A stretch of 64,000 bases of DNA from Paraphysomonas bandaiensis (GCA_965644295.1 CBFFRP010000379.1:99585-163584); one strand, 5' to 3'; shown: positions 12,582 to 25,468, numbered from the stretch's first letter. Numbers and translations: made by a program. The notes: generated by a model from the sequence alone, not told the origin.

Positions 12582-13122
12582 AAGGCTGCATAATAAGTAA
12601 TTGACGCAGGTTGTAGAAAAATAAAATTGCAAATTATTATTTGCTTTCTCAAGTAATTGCATTGCAATTAATTTGATGTTAAATGAATAACGTGAGGTAA
12701 AATCAATGGTTCTAGTTTCTTCTGGTTTTCCATTATAAATATCGAATTTTCAAAGCAAAAGGCTATTTCTAACAACATACAATGACTGCAGTCTGCAGCC
12801 ATCATTAACTTTTTTTGGAATACTGCATTTGCACTAAAACAATTTCGATGCTGTAAGAAAGAAGATAATTCAGTTAATTGTATGAGTAATTTAGATCTAA
12901 ATAATTTATTAATCTTAATAGAGCCGCTTCTGCAGTTGTTCGGTGAATAGTATAATTTGTCTAGAATGAACACATGTTGAGAGTCTAATAGCAAGTTTGA
13001 ACCTTTAACTAGCTACGTGAATTTAGTGCAGCTTATACGAACGCAACTGATGGAATTGAAACATCATGTAGCAACTCACTTTCAATTACTACAATAGTTG
13101 ACAATTCATGTTACGCAGCCCT
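12582..13122. mobile_element. Non-autonomous hAT-like element (family A termini)
   Basis: The left edge reads AAGGCTGCATAATAAG and the right edge, reverse-complemented, AGGGCTGCGTAACATG. This imperfect inverted repeat resembles the ends of the hAT family seen at 4.9 and 18.0-19.0 kb. The interior has AT-rich ORFs without recognisable domains. No clear 8-bp target duplication remains. It sits 320 nt after the CUL1 stop. Confidence 0.5.
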
Positions 13123-14270
13123 CTTCCACAATCATACTTCACTGTGCATTCATGATATGAATACAGTACTCTGTATGTCAGGGCTGGAGAATAAAGTATT
13201 GATTTGTCAATTGGTTTGAACTTGAACGAAATACACGACTTATGTCGACTGTCCCTGTCGCTCCATCAGTCTACTGTGTGTGTGTATGTATGTATATGAT
13301 GGATTACTAAGAGTGATATGGTCTCTCGGGATGATTATAATGATATTGATAATGAGAAAGTGGTCTGGATATACCCCCTTAACATGTAGAGCTTATACAT
13401 ATGCATGTATACATGTGTATATACATGGATACGTGTGTGTATACACATATATATAGAGAGAGAGGATGGTGTAGTGTGGATCTACAGTAGAGTTATACAG
13501 TACAGAGAAGTCAAGTACAGTCGATATTACACATGGTCTATAGGCTAAGTACTGGATACGCATACTATGATATGGTGATATTAAGTGTGGACTGGTATCA
13601 TATCTCAGTATCATAGCACACTTCCTCATAATAAAATTAATGTCTAATACCCCCACTTTATTGACCTGAAAACCTGTTTTCTACCATTTTTCGAATTTTG
13701 GAGATGAAAACAGGAAATAAAATAAACTTTATACAAAATCATGTATAATATGTACATACAGCCCACTCGCGATATAACGCGATTAGGGTTGGCGAAAGAA
13801 AATAATCGCGATATATAATACAGGAATCGCGTTATATCGCGAGTGGGCTGTACACACACATTAGTAATTTCATAAACTGAATACCTTTTAAAGATTCTCT
13901 TCCACATATTCCAACCATTTCTTGAAATGTGACATGAATTCTCCATATGAACATCTTCTCTATATGTATGTATATACTGACTGGTGCTTATGTATAGAAA
14001 TAGACGTACATCTGATCCCATAATTCCAAACCAGTCATATAGAACTCTACTATACTATAAAGAAGGTATAGAAGAGAACAACATATCAGTTCATTAGATT
14101 GAGTTGATTAAACGTATTTAAACGTATTGTTATCACTTCGTTGCATCTTTATATGCAACATTGTATCCATAACAAAATCAATCAATCAACATACAATTTC
14201 ATAAGAAAAAGTCGTATAAGAAGACGACTTTATATTAAAAATCAATTAATTTATATAAAAGAAAGTTAAT
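13123..14270. other. Gene-free spacer before eIF5, with TATG-rich microsatellite and a small MITE
   Basis: The stretch at 13275-13465 is built from TGTA/TATA/TATG motifs. A 94-bp MITE at 13759-13850 is listed separately. The final 200 nt before the eIF5 ATG are AT-rich with an AAACGTATTTAAACGTATTG near-repeat at about 14110, which could be part of the promoter. No gene was found. Confidence 0.5.
13759..13850. mobile_element. Short MITE with Tc1/mariner (pogo-like) ends and TA target site
   Basis: A near-perfect hairpin. The left end CAGCCCACTCGCGATATAAC is repeated inverted at the right end, flanked on both sides by TA (13757-13758 and 13851-13852). A TA target and CAG-starting ends containing TCGCGATAT are typical of pogo/Tigger-type mariner elements. 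Only about 30 nt separate the arms, so it is a minimal non-autonomous copy. Confidence 0.75.
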
Positions 14271-17184
14271 ATGATTAATATTGCCGGTACAACACCTGTA
14301 GATGATCCCTCATATAGGTATAAGATGCCACGGATCATACCTAAAGTAGAAGGTAGAGGGAATGGTATTAAGACCGTGTTAGTTAATGTATCTGATATTG
14401 CAACTGCGCTGAATCGGGATGCATCAGAAATTACAAAGTTTTTTGGATGTGAATTAGGTGCACAAACGACAATGAGTGTGGATGATGACAGATATATAGT
14501 CAATGGTGCTCACAGTACGGGTGATCTTCAGAACTTTATGCATCGTTATATAGAGTCTTTTGTCCTGTGCAAAAACTGTCGTTTGCCTGAGACTCATTAC
14601 AAGATCAAGAATGGGATCATCTGTCAAAAGTGTATGGCTTGTGGCTCTAAGGACCCCTGTGATATGACTCATAAGCTTACCACGTTTATTCTAAAGCAAC
14701 ACAAAAAGGCAAAAGAGTCAAAAGACAAGGAGTCAAAGAAAGACAAGAAGAAGAGCAAAAAGTCGAAGTCAAAGGATGAAGGGGAAGCGAAGGAGGAAGA
14801 AGAAGAAGACAGCAAACCAGCTGCATCCAAGGTGAAGAAAGAGAAGAAAGTGAAGAAGAAATCGAAGTCGAAAGAGGAAGTTGCAGAGGAAGAAGATGAG
14901 GACGTTGAGATGGATACAGAGAGCGAGGCCACAGGTACACATTGATTCATGACAGAAATTTACATGTATAGTTGTATGGTATAGTAGTGAGGAATGGTAA
15001 TGGTGAGAGTTTCTGTTTGTTCTGGGAAATTGAACCCTCCTAGAAGCACAGTCACTTATGGACCACAACCTGAACAGATATCTGAACTATACCGTACTGT
15101 TGTTATGTGATATATATGTAGTTGTATGGTATAGTAGTGAGGAATGGTAATGGTGAGAGTTTCTGTTTGTTCTGGGAAATTGAACCCTCCTGGAAGCACA
15201 GTCACCTATGGACCACAACCTGAACAGATATCTGAACTATACCGTACTGTTGTTATGTGATATATATGTAGTTACATGGTATAGTAGTGAGGAATGGTAA
15301 TGGTGAGAGTTTCTGTTTGTTCTGGGAAATTGAACCCTCCTAGAAGCACAGTCACTTATGGACCACAACCTGAACAGATATCTGAACTATACCGTACTGT
15401 TGTTATGTGATATATATGTGGTTGTATGGTATAGTAGTGAGGAATGGTAATGGTGAGAGTTTCTGTTTGTTCTGGGAAATTGAACCCTCCTGGAAGCACA
15501 GTCACTTATGGACCACAACCTGAACAGATATCTGAACTATACTGTACTGTTGTTATGTGATATATATGTAGTTGTATGGTATAGTAGTGAGGAATGGTAA
15601 TGGTGAGAGTTTCTGTTTGTTCTGGGAAATTGAACCCTCCTAGAAGCACAGTCACTTATGGACCACAACCTGAACAGATATCTGAACTATACCGTACTGT
15701 TGTTATGTGATATATATGTAGTTGTATGGTATAGTAGTGAGGAATGGTAATGGTGAGAGTTTCTGTTTGTTCTGGGAAATTGAACCCTCCTAGAAGCACA
15801 GTCACTTATGGACCACAACCTGAACAGATATCTGAACTATACCGTACTGTTGTTATGTGATATATATGTAGTTGTATGGTATAGTAGTGAGGAATGGTAA
15901 TGGTGAGAGTTTCTGTTTGTTCTGGGAAATTGAACCCTCCTAGAAGCACAGTCACTTATGGACCACAACCTGAACAGATATCTGAACTATACCGTACTGT
16001 TGTTATGTGATATATATGTAGTTGTATGGTATAGTAGTGAGGAATGGTAATGGTGAGAGTTTCTGTTTGTTCTGGGAAATTGAACCCTCCTAGAAGCACA
16101 GTCACTTATGGACCACAACCTGAACAGATATCTGAACTATACCGTACTGTTGTTATGTGATATATATGTAGTTGTATGGTATAGTAGTGAGGAATGGTAA
16201 TGGTGAGAGTTTCTGTTTGTTCTGGGAAATTGAACCCTCCTAGAAGCACAGTCACTTATGGACCACAACCTGAACAGATATCTGAACTATACCGTACTGT
16301 TGTTATGTGATATATATGTAGTTGTATGGTATAGTAGTGAGGAATGGTAATGGTGAGAGTTTCTGTTTGTTCTGGGAAATTGAACCCTCCTGGAAGCACA
16401 GTCACTTATGGACCACAACCTGAACAGATATCTGAACTATACTGTACTGTTGTTATGTGATATAGTTTATATGCGTTCAAGATTTGTTGAATGTCTATTT
16501 TTCTAATCTATACTTACTGTTTTAGATGCTGCGATTGAGCAATTCAAGCTCTGGCTGAATAATAATATATCCCCATCTCCGGCTACTGGTGTTCTTCTGC
16601 CGAAGCAGCAACATCTTGCAGCTGTCGTTGAGGAACTGCGGTCGATTCAGACGCTGTCGTCGTTGCGTCCTTCTGATAGGGCTATAATTTACATCGGTGC
16701 AACATTTTCCCCTACGTCCATAGCAGACAATGATGTTAAGAAGCACAAGGATGTGCTTGGTATGCTTGCACCCAAGGATAATGAGATTCAGCAACGTCAT
16801 CTTATTGCGGTATGTCTTAAATAAGCATTCTTGCACTCACGCTGTTGTATATGCTACGCCAATTCAATCGTATCTTTTGTAATTTATCTTGAGCAGGCTG
16901 CGGAATGGTTCTGCGGTACTCGCTATCCCGATTTGCTTCGTATGTTTCCTGTGCTGTTGAAGCAATTGTATGATGAAGATTTGGTAGAAGAAGAGGCTTT
17001 CTACGCCTGGCATACGGATCTTACCCGTAATGAGTTTACTGCCGAGCAGAGCATGATAACTCTGGAAACGTTGGAGCAACTCAAAGAAGCTGCCCAACTC
17101 TTTGTTGTCTGGCTGCAAGAGGCAGATGAAGAAGGGGATAGTGAGGACGAGTCGGGGGAAGATGATGACGAGGAAGATGCCTGA
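14271..17184 (+). CDS. EIF5: Eukaryotic translation initiation factor 5 (eIF5)
   Basis: GTPase-activating protein for eIF2 in the 43S preinitiation complex. Three exons (14271-14934, 16526-16809, 16897-17184) give 411 aa in frame, close to the usual length of about 430. The N-terminal eIF2B/eIF5 domain has YRYKMPR with the GAP arginine finger at about residue 16, then FGCELGAQT and RYIVNG. A four-cysteine zinc finger follows at residues 100/103/118/121. Next comes a long Lys/Glu-rich linker (about 145-215). The C-terminal W2/HEAT domain (WFCGTRYPDLLRMFPVLLKQLYDEDLVEEE) lies in exons 2-3, and the protein ends in an acidic tail. The first intron (1,591 nt) is far longer than the others in the window because it holds a 150-bp tandem array. 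It converges with the helicase gene downstream. Confidence 0.96.
14971..16463. repeat. Ten-copy 150-bp minisatellite inside eIF5 intron 1
   Basis: Unit starts (GTTGTATGGT or a close variant) recur exactly every 150 nt: 14971, 15121, 15271, 15421, 15571, 15721, 15871, 16021, 16171 and 16321. Copies differ at only a few positions (for example TAGAAGC/TGGAAGC, ACCGTAC/ACTGTAC, ATGTAGTTAC in the third). The units contain stops in all frames, so they are not coding. The array begins about 36 nt after the splice donor and ends about 60 nt before the acceptor. Confidence 0.98.
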
Positions 17185-17689
17185 CGACCTTGGGTTATTT
17201 ATGAAATACTAGCTATCTGCTTGGATTGTGGGGTATGGCTGATACATTATTTCTCATTTAGTACGGGGAGCCGGCCTTCGGCCAACAATGAATTGTATAT
17301 GCATAAGATGATGATATTATGTTCTCATATGTGATATATTTAATGAATCATCTCTACGCACCTTGTGTGTGACACATTTGCAACAATTTAGCACGTATGA
17401 CACTTCTTTACTCGACATTGTGTTAGCTAAAACTCTATAGTTAAGACGTACAATATTACTTTCACCGAAAACAACAATAATTTACACATATTATTTAGAG
17501 CTCCACCAAATTGGAGCCGATCCGGCTTATCTGTTGCTATTGACTATAGACCATTTTCAGACAATGAAGTTCGTTTTAAGAGAAGTTAAGTTAGTCAAAC
17601 TAGATAGATTATTATAATATAATAATAATAAGATTATTATGTAAACGTTATATATTATATATACAGTAACTTCGTCAGAGAAAACGACT
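17185..17689. other. eIF5 3' flank, no gene
   Basis: AT-rich DNA. A short hairpin GCCGGCCTTCGGCC lies at about 17271-17284, roughly 90 nt after the eIF5 stop and so possibly in its 3' UTR. Nothing else can be supported. Confidence 0.4.
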
Positions 17690-18072
17690 AAAAAACAGCA
17701 ATGGGAAATTGTGACAGAACCTACAACCGAATTGGTGGATCAAGGCGCTCTCTCATCTGAGAATGTTGTGACCGGTAAACGTCGACGTAGTAGTGGGGTA
17801 TCGTACAAAGAATAGCTCTATATTATGCTTGACGGAATACTTGAACTGTATAATAATATATATATATATATATGTGACTTTATTGCTGTAAAACTGATGT
17901 GATATGTAATATGCAAGAAAGTAGTAAAAAATATTATAAAAAATATTCTTCACACAATTAATATTTAGTTATAAAAAATATTCTTCATAGTTAGTTATTG
18001 TGCAATTGAAACCATATCAAATATTTCACCAGGTTTTATACATTTCACCAGGTTTTGGTATTACCTCGACTT
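17690..18072 (+). mobile_element. Partial PIF/Harbinger-like element, right end only
   Basis: Nearly the same sequence as 47000-47346. It includes the coding-like tail that ends VVTGKRRRSSGVSYKE-stop (stop near 17815), a TATA run, and the terminal GGTATTACCTCGACTT. The left part of the element is absent. A hAT element begins directly at its last base (18073). Confidence 0.75.
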
Positions 18073-18979
18073 CAGGGCTGCGTATCAATTAATTGAAATT
18101 AACTGTCAATTATTGAAATTTCAATAATTGAAATAGGGATGCTTGACTTCAGCAGGCAGCCCAATACCCCGGTTACCCTTCAGGTGGGCCCTGCCCCGGA
18201 TGCCCTTGAGGTCGGATGCCTGTTTATTCATCAGGACCCAAAGACGTCTACACAAGTGACACTTATTGGTGTCCCTTGTACCACACAAGCATTCGGCTAT
18301 GAGTGGGCAGAACATTATCTGCTGCCTATGTTTGCGGCTCACGTTAGTTTCCCAGAGAGAATCTCTCCGGTACTTATCCCCCAGAACACCACGAAAAGGT
18401 GCGAGTCCGACTTTGTTGAGGGTGATAATGGATGATCTTCCCTTTTCTTTCGTGGAAAAAACATTGACACGACAGAACACCAGGTTGAGTAATATTATAA
18501 GATCAATATTAATGAGGTATATGTAGAAGTCTTGAACTTAGAGGTCGAATGCAAGATCAAAGAAATGCTTCCAATGCATTTCGGTTTGATTGTTGATGGA
18601 TGGAAGCAAGGAACGTGATGGATGATGGCTAGTTCAGAATGACGACGGAGTGCAACATTAGATTGATGGTAGCAAGCAGCGGAATCGAGCACATCTGAAT
18701 CAGCAAACTCGTTGCCACAGTATGAAGTACTTGCATGCCACAACAACCAACAAGGTTGAAAGATTGTTCAGTAGAGCTAAGATTGTTGTGACTGATTTGC
18801 ATTTAGAATTACTTATGTTATTACGCATGAACCGTCGCCTCTGGAATGAAATGACAGTTGAGGTAGCTATATTGGCAAGTAATGTAGTTCAGTACTAATT
18901 GCAACAATTGAAATTTAGACAGCAAGTACTAATTGCAATATTAATGACTAGAACCGCAATTAATTGATACGCAGCCCTG
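18073..18979 (+). mobile_element. hAT transposon remnant (family A), 907 bp
   Basis: Bounded by inverted ends: CAGGGCTGCGTATCAATTAA at 18073, and its reverse complement ending GCAGCCCTG at 18979. Near the right end, frames at about 18720-18897 encode the hAT C-terminal dimerisation region (VERLFSRAKIVVTDLHLELL, then LRMNRRLWNE), missing a few codons relative to the 4.7 kb copy. The left half (18121-18480) has overlapping ORFs on both strands that I cannot place. Eight-base flanks do not match, so the target duplication has been lost or the copy is a recombinant. Confidence 0.75.
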
Positions 18980-19291
18980 ATACCCACTATACTTGTTTAG
19001 GTAAGAAAGTATTTATGGGTGCATATTAAAAGAAACATATATCTATAAATTTATACTATTATGTACTATAATTACACATAAGGTTGTGAGATATCTTCTG
19101 CAAGTGTGGATCTACTGATGTCCCTGTTGGATATGGTCATATTGATAGATAATGACATAACGGAACAAGATTTTCACTCTATGCGGATATCTTATAAATC
19201 TCGCATCAATCACCAATTTCATGTTAATTCTACTACCACACATTTTTCGTAAGATCTTCGTCACTGCCTCGTCAATATATTTCAATACCCT
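18980..19291. other. Spacer between hAT remnant and helicase 3' end
   Basis: AT-rich, and it must include the helicase 3' UTR on the minus strand. No further feature. Confidence 0.4.
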
Positions 19292-22200
19292 TTACGACGC
19301 ATCAATACGAAGTATTCTTTCCACTATACGAGTAATTAGAATTTCCTTCTTACACACATTCTCGTCACTTGGGTTTTTAACTTTCACTACCAACACTGAC
19401 TCAATCTCAGCCCTTAACTTTCGTATCAGTGCCGCATGTAGCTCGGATATCCGCAGATGAATCCACCCATTCACAATCACTTTGCTGCGCTCAGAGGACT
19501 TGGACAATTCACTAAAGCTCTCACCAAATAAGAGGGTCGCTATAGGAGAAATATGTGTACAGTCGTATATTTGGTGAGCTGGTGAAGCCACCTGCAAATG
19601 AAATGATTATCATATATCGTGTGTGCATTTCGCTACCATACACGACATTTAAGTAATTGTGTAATAAGTTGTGACCTGACGTTTTATAGTATGTATACTT
19701 CACACCATGGTGCATAATTACGCGGTTAATATTATGCATGCATATGATGTGTGCGAGGTATATCGCTACGTGGTACAGAAAAGGGTGAATGGAAGAGGTG
19801 TATCGTGTGATGTGGTAACTGTAATAATAGAAAAAGAAAATGAGTAATCACACGCAAGTCACCTTCATAAAGTATGCCAGATACATATCTCTTCGTCTTT
19901 CCTGTTCAATTCCATCTCCAAGCAAATTTCCAGTGTGTCTGATACCATATATAAGTCACAAATTCATACCTTACACGTCATACAAACACCACAACTTCTA
20001 TATTCACATCTTGTCTGATGAAACATAATTTATAAAATTCATTAAGAAAATTACCGTTTAAGAATACTTGTTGGATGTATTGATATCTCTTCCTCTTCAC
20101 TACCCAGAATTTTCTGTACTAGTCTGTTGGTGGTATTTCCTCTAGTGGATGAAGTCTTCACCATTTTCTGCACCATACAAACTCTGGCCAAACGCGGGAA
20201 CAATCCTGCGAGAATATACATGAAGCCCAAGCGCACCATTATCAAGGCGTATACGACATGATAGTTAGCTACATATAAAAAGGAGCAGAGTAGACACACT
20301 GGCAGTATATATATTGTGAGCAGTAAATGTTGTAGAATAGCTCAAACTATTCGCCAGGGTACACTAATATGACCCAAATAAGTTGCTGACATTCGTTCTT
20401 ACCTGCACAGATTACACAACGAACAATATCTTCTGACCCAGAAAATTCATTCTCTGATACTAAAATACTGCTACTATTTTGAACATTGCCCTCCTCTCGG
20501 CTAACGCTATTGATGTTGTCATTCAAAGGGGTAATCAGTTGTGCATCGCTTAAGTATCGCCTAAATTGCTCGCGAAGACCTTTGATATCTTGTAGGGCAG
20601 AGGCAGAAAGATAATTTTCTTTGGCAAAATTATAGGCTGCCCCAGATCCTTTAGTCTCGTAAACTTCATTCCAGGCATTGTACATATTCACGATGGCGAT
20701 GTGATCTGAAATTGGATAATACGAGGATGATAGTGGAATACAGGACTTTTCATTAGTGCAAAATGAAGTGTGTATCCTGGTCGCATCTTCACGCTTGTCT
20801 ATTGGACTGACAAGAGGGCTCTTTCCTCCTAGGCTTGCTGCTATGGTAAGAACAGGGTCTAGACAATGAAACATACATCCATAAATCAGCATTTTACCCA
20901 GTCGTACATCAACGGGTAGGTGACTAAGATGTAACCCAAGTGGGGTGACGGAATAAGAATATGGTTGGGTGATAGCATCACACATCGCAGCCTGAGAGGA
21001 TTCCTTTGATATTGTAATGGCACCTATATCACGAAGTACTACTAGTGCCTCTCTAATTTGAGAGCGGTCGGGAGGGTCCAGGCATGAAGAGAGAAACTCA
21101 AAGGGATTACCAAGTTTAAGTATGAGAATCTGATAAACCAAATCAGCCACATATGACTACAAGGTACATAGTATGGCACACCTCTACATGTATACATGAA
21201 CGGTTTCGGATGTGACAATTAGTAAACACAATGCATACTATATCAGTAGCAACTATGGTCACACATAATACCTGTAGGCAAACGTCTTCCAATGGAGCTC
21301 GCTTTATTTCAGGTAAGGAGTAGTCTTCACACCGACTGCTATCCATCCATTCCTCAGAGAACAAACGCCAACACGTACCGGCCCTAACTCGACCTGTGTA
21401 ATATGCAACTAGATCATATATAGATAGATAAATGTGGTACATTTCATAGCGTGCACTGACAACACACATGAGGTTGCTCTGCAATGATAGACTAAATCTA
21501 TATCACTTCACATTGCGCACCTGCTCTACCAGCCCTTTGCTGCAGTGAAGCTCGAGATGCTTTAGTAGTCAATAGAGTGGAAAGTTTACTTGACGGGTCA
21601 AATCGCATCTCACGTACCAAACCTATATGCAACATCAATTCGGCTCACAGCATTATGAGATCGAACTATATAAAATAAAATAAAACGACAACTATGGATG
21701 AGACGATAGATGGTATTAAAACATACAGTAATATGAAAACGCCCCACATACGGTAGTAAACAAATCAAGCATGCCCTCTACGCACCACAGTCTACAACAT
21801 GCGTTACGTCATCCACTGTAACAGAAGATTCAGCAATGTTAGTGGATAAGACCACTTTCCATTCGCCTAACTTCGTTCTACAAAAAACCCGCCGCTGTTG
21901 GTCTGGAGGCAAGGAACTATGCAACATATACACCTGTGGACATTGAACCATGCATATTACTACCACAGCAACACACCAATCCATTCGAATGCATATGTGC
22001 ACACACAGTAGAACATACCTTGGCATTCATTGTACTCAGCACACGCCGTGACCTAAGTATCTTACTGATTTTATCTATTGCCTGTATCCCAGGTAGAAAG
22101 ACTAGTATAGCATTGCCCCTATCAGAACTTGTATTTCCACAAGACGTTTGATTCCGATTACGACTACGGTTCGTTTCTGTTTGTATTAGTCGTATAATGA

Positions 22201-24342
22201 ATTCTGCGATCAACTCTTCATTACATATCGGGGGGGCGGAGAGATCCCCTCGCCCAGCAGCTATTCTTCTTCCTGTATTTCCTCTGCCACGCCCACCTCT
22301 TCCTTTCATCGAGGATCCTATAGACAATACGTCTTCTTCAACCACTCCGGAGCTATTCTGACTGCGTTGACCAGAGGTCACAACTGCACGGATATCCGAC
22401 ATATACTTCAGTGTCACCGGGAAGCAGCGCCCAGGAACACGCAATACCGGACAAGAAAAGTACTCACACAGAGAATCACCATGAAGAGTAGCACTCATAA
22501 GTATCTGAAAAAGAGTCTCAGTGAAACAGGAAATAATAATGAAACATAATTCACGACAACAAACGCAAGAGAGTCACGTTACTACGTTGTAGCATGTATG
22601 TACACTGCTATACCAGCTTCAAGTTGTTTCTTAACTGAACTTCCTTTCGAAGAATCGCCATTAGAAAATCAGTCTCAATTTGACGTTCATGCACCTCGTC
22701 CTTCATTCACATAATTAGTCATACATACCAAAAGATTCCATAAATAATTCGGGTGTGGTATATAACACGTCCATCACAACAATACACGAGCTCGTACCAT
22801 TATCACATGTGATACGCTGTTCAAAAAGTTTGGTTGCTTTAGTTTTCTGAGAAGAATACCAGTGGTGCAGTAAAGTATTCTCGTATTCTGAGATCGAGCG
22901 GATTTCAGCCTAATTTGATAACCCACAGTGTCACCCACGGTCGACTCCAGTCGCTCATTTGCCACTCTCTCAGCAACAGACATGGCAGCTATGCGACGAG
23001 GTTGCGTACAGATAATAAAACACTCGGATCCACGATTAGAATGTATCATATCATCTAGAATAATCTGGGGAACCTGAGTAGTTTTACTGCACACAAACAA
23101 TATCAGAAATAGATTATGGGATCTCCAAACTAGTATGTATAATGTACAATGTGCCTATAATACATATTATACTATTTGGATTTGTATGATGCCAAGGCAA
23201 GACACGACACTACTTGGTACTAAAAACCACTACCTATACAGCGTATCAATTCATATAGGGTACAATACCACACAGATATATTCTTCGGTCATTCCATACC
23301 CGCATCCAGTTTCACCAATCAAAGTCAGCACATTGGATTCCTGCAGCGCAGTCAGCAAACTATCCTTCGCTTCGTACATTGGTAGCACAGCTCTTGAGTT
23401 ATCACGCATCAAAGCATATTCCGGTTTGGCTTCTAGCTCTTGCTGAGCTTGCAGCATCGCAGCACTGACATCCAGATTAGGAGTAAGAGACACCGCCTCC
23501 TCGGGAGGCTCGTCGACAGGATCATTCGCGCATGGGTCGCAGTCCGAATCCGACTGATCACTGTGATCCGATTCATCCTGGCAGTCATCATTCACACTAT
23601 GTGGTGCAGGTTCATCAACTCTTTCCTCAGATTGAGTCACTTGTGGAGAATTTTGCTGGAGCATAGCTCGTAGCATAATGTGGGTATCATTCGGCATACT
23701 CTCTAAGTCGCCATCAAGAAGAGGTTTGTTTTCGGGAAGGACATGTAAGAACTTGAGCTTTTTACTTGTCTTCAATTTATTTTGCACTGTCTTGCACAGC
23801 TCTGCAATGTCCATTGTACGTGGTATAACAATACGTTTAGTTACAGAGCTTTTCTCTGCAGATATTTGCAAACTCAGCGGTCCACTCAGATCCTTCTGAA
23901 TTGAATTGGCTTCTGGTTGTTGAGATTGATACGCTTCTACTTTTAATTTCTTTTGTTCAGATTTTAAGATTGATTTCCGTTCTTTTGCATCTTTTAATTG
24001 TTTCCGATCATCACGAAGAATTTTCTTAATAATTTTTCTTTTCATTCCATCAGTTAAACTCTCTGTATATGTATGTCTATCATCATCATCATCATGATTA
24101 CCATCATCATCATCATCTGCAGTAGCAGCAACAGAAGTAGCATCTGTCGTATCATTAGCATTCAATTTTTTCTTATTCTTTTTATTAATTTGATTAATTT
24201 TATAAAGTAATTGAAGTATTTCATTCTCATCACGATGACTTAGTGAGATATGTGTGATAGTGCCTGCTCGAATCTGTACTTTATAGTTCTTATTGGATTG
24301 TTTATTAGGGATAGTATGAGAGGATTTAGAAGATTTCTTCAT
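19292..24342 (-). CDS. DEAH/DEVH-box ATP-dependent RNA helicase (DHX29/DHX36/DHX57 type)
   Basis: SF2 RNA helicase. Eleven exons, read on the minus strand, join in frame to about 1,176 aa: 24342-23300, 23086-22798, 22700-22614, 22504-22019, 21933-21786, 21622-21521, 21393-21272, 21129-20403, 20205-20055, 19938-19863, 19591-19292. The N-terminal 330 residues are charged and low complexity, with an Asp-rich run and a basic coiled-coil-like segment. Walker A GETGCGKTT spans the exon 1/2 junction (about 343-351). Other motifs are TQPRRIAAMSVAERVA, DEVHER at 445-450, MSATLHG at about 476, STNIAESSVT at about 665 and QRAGRAGR at about 712. An RG-rich insert (about 541-559) lies between the RecA lobes. 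After the winged-helix and ratchet region (LEDVCLQ, HLPVDVRLGKMLIYG), the OB-fold ends the protein. DEVH rather than DEAH favours the DHX29/DHX57 group, but the exact orthologue is uncertain. Confidence 0.93.
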
Positions 24343-25235
24343 GATTGATAAGGGTGAGGGAGGATAGTGAGATATGTGATTGAAGTCTTTAAGTTTGATT
24401 GTAGAGGTGGTTGATATGATGGATGTATGTATGTATGTACATGCATGTATGTGTGTGTATATGTATGTATGTATGGCATAATAATATTCTTGAGGGCTGA
24501 AATATACTTGCAAGAATTTTACTACCATATCATCCTGTTTGTCCCATCTACACATACAGAAGTAGTGCTGTACTTCGTACCTACTACGACACAGGCGTAC
24601 TGCTGTACTGTACTTACGTACCTACCTATATACCTGCATGCCTACATACTACGTCCGTACGTCCGTACGTGCATGCATACATACATACATACATATATAC
24701 ATACATACATACATACATACATACATACATACATACATACATACATACATACATACATACATACATACATACATACATACATACATACCTACATACATAC
24801 ATACATACATACCTTTGTCCAATCCATTCTGACTCCCGTATCCTACAGAGATACTGATAGTTGTAAACTGAAATATGTATAGTTGAATAAGCCAACTGAC
24901 TTCTACACTTCGGTCCTGTGTGTTCCAGCATGTTCTTGGGTCGTATTCGAATTCCTTGTTGGATTGGATGATCTTCAATTGCTATCAACATACACAGCAA
25001 TGGACTGGAATAATGAACTATAGTGTTCTATTATTCTAGAATTACATAACATGGACGTTGAAACAAGAGGAGATCAGTAAAGCAATCGTTCCTGTGATTC
25101 TAGAATTGAAAGCAGCGTGGAAGACCGTCTGAGCAGCGTGGAAATACAGGGCCGCACTACGAGTGTGAAGATGGCTAATGCTGCCATAAGAAGACACCAG
25201 GCACTAATGGTTTTGCCTTTCGCTGATGGAACCAT
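24343..25235. other. Upstream region of the helicase gene, with tetranucleotide repeats
   Basis: Contains TATG tracts at 24420-24475 and the long CATA array listed separately. The DNA at 25090-25235 is coding-like on the plus strand (an ORF starting at 25117 with VEDRLSSVEIQGRTTSVKMA) but runs into a foldback repeat. I cannot identify it and treat it as a transposon-captured or degenerate fragment. Confidence 0.5.
24674..24812. repeat. (CATA)n microsatellite
   Basis: About 140 nt of almost uninterrupted CATA units, with one TATA and one CCTA interruption. It creates spurious long Tyr/Ile/His/Thr ORFs on both strands. It lies about 330 nt upstream of the helicase start. Confidence 0.98.
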
Positions 25236-25440
25236 CCCACAAGTTGAGATTCATCCAAGCACCACACATTGGCTTGTAGCAGGGAAGAAGCTTCTTCCTA
25301 ATGGCCAGCGGAACAACTGGAATAAAAAGAAAAGTTGTGTGTGCTTTTCTCTTGTTCCAGTTATTCCGCTGGCCGTTTGGAAGAAGCTTGCTCCCTGCTT
25401 CAATCTAATGTGCTATGGTTGGAGGAATCTCAACTTGTGG
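25236..25440. repeat. Foldback (hairpin) repeat, copy 1
   Basis: The arm starting CCCACAAGTTGAGATTC returns inverted at GAATCTCAACTTGTGG (25425-25440). Arms of about 95 nt, about 85% complementary by eye, meet around a GAAAAGTTGTGTGTGCTTTTC loop. This is a MITE-like foldback structure. Confidence 0.85.
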
Positions 25441-25468
25441 TAGTTGTGCCTTTGGCTGATTGAACCAT

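Noticed and set aside
14669-15068. Minus-strand ORFs opposite the eIF5 linker
   Set aside because: Shadows of the Lys/Glu-rich coding stretch on the plus strand and of the repeat array; no independent support.
14971-16463. CRISPR or satellite-encoded gene in the eIF5 intron
   Set aside because: Units are contiguous 150-mers without spacers and contain stops in all frames.
18073-18979. 8-bp hAT target duplication
   Set aside because: Flanks CTCGACTT and ATACCCAC do not match.
23251-24555. Helicase start upstream of 24342
   Set aside because: The open frame runs to 24555, but the upstream part is microsatellite translation; the methionine at 24342 opens the basic, protein-like N-terminus.
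24420-24830. CRISPR-like array in the CATA tract
   Set aside because: Uniform 4-bp repeats without unique spacers; eukaryotic microsatellite.
24427-25000. Long Tyr/Ile/His/Thr and Met/Tyr/Val/Cys ORFs on both strands
   Set aside because: They are translations of the CATA/TATG microsatellite, open in all frames without being genes.
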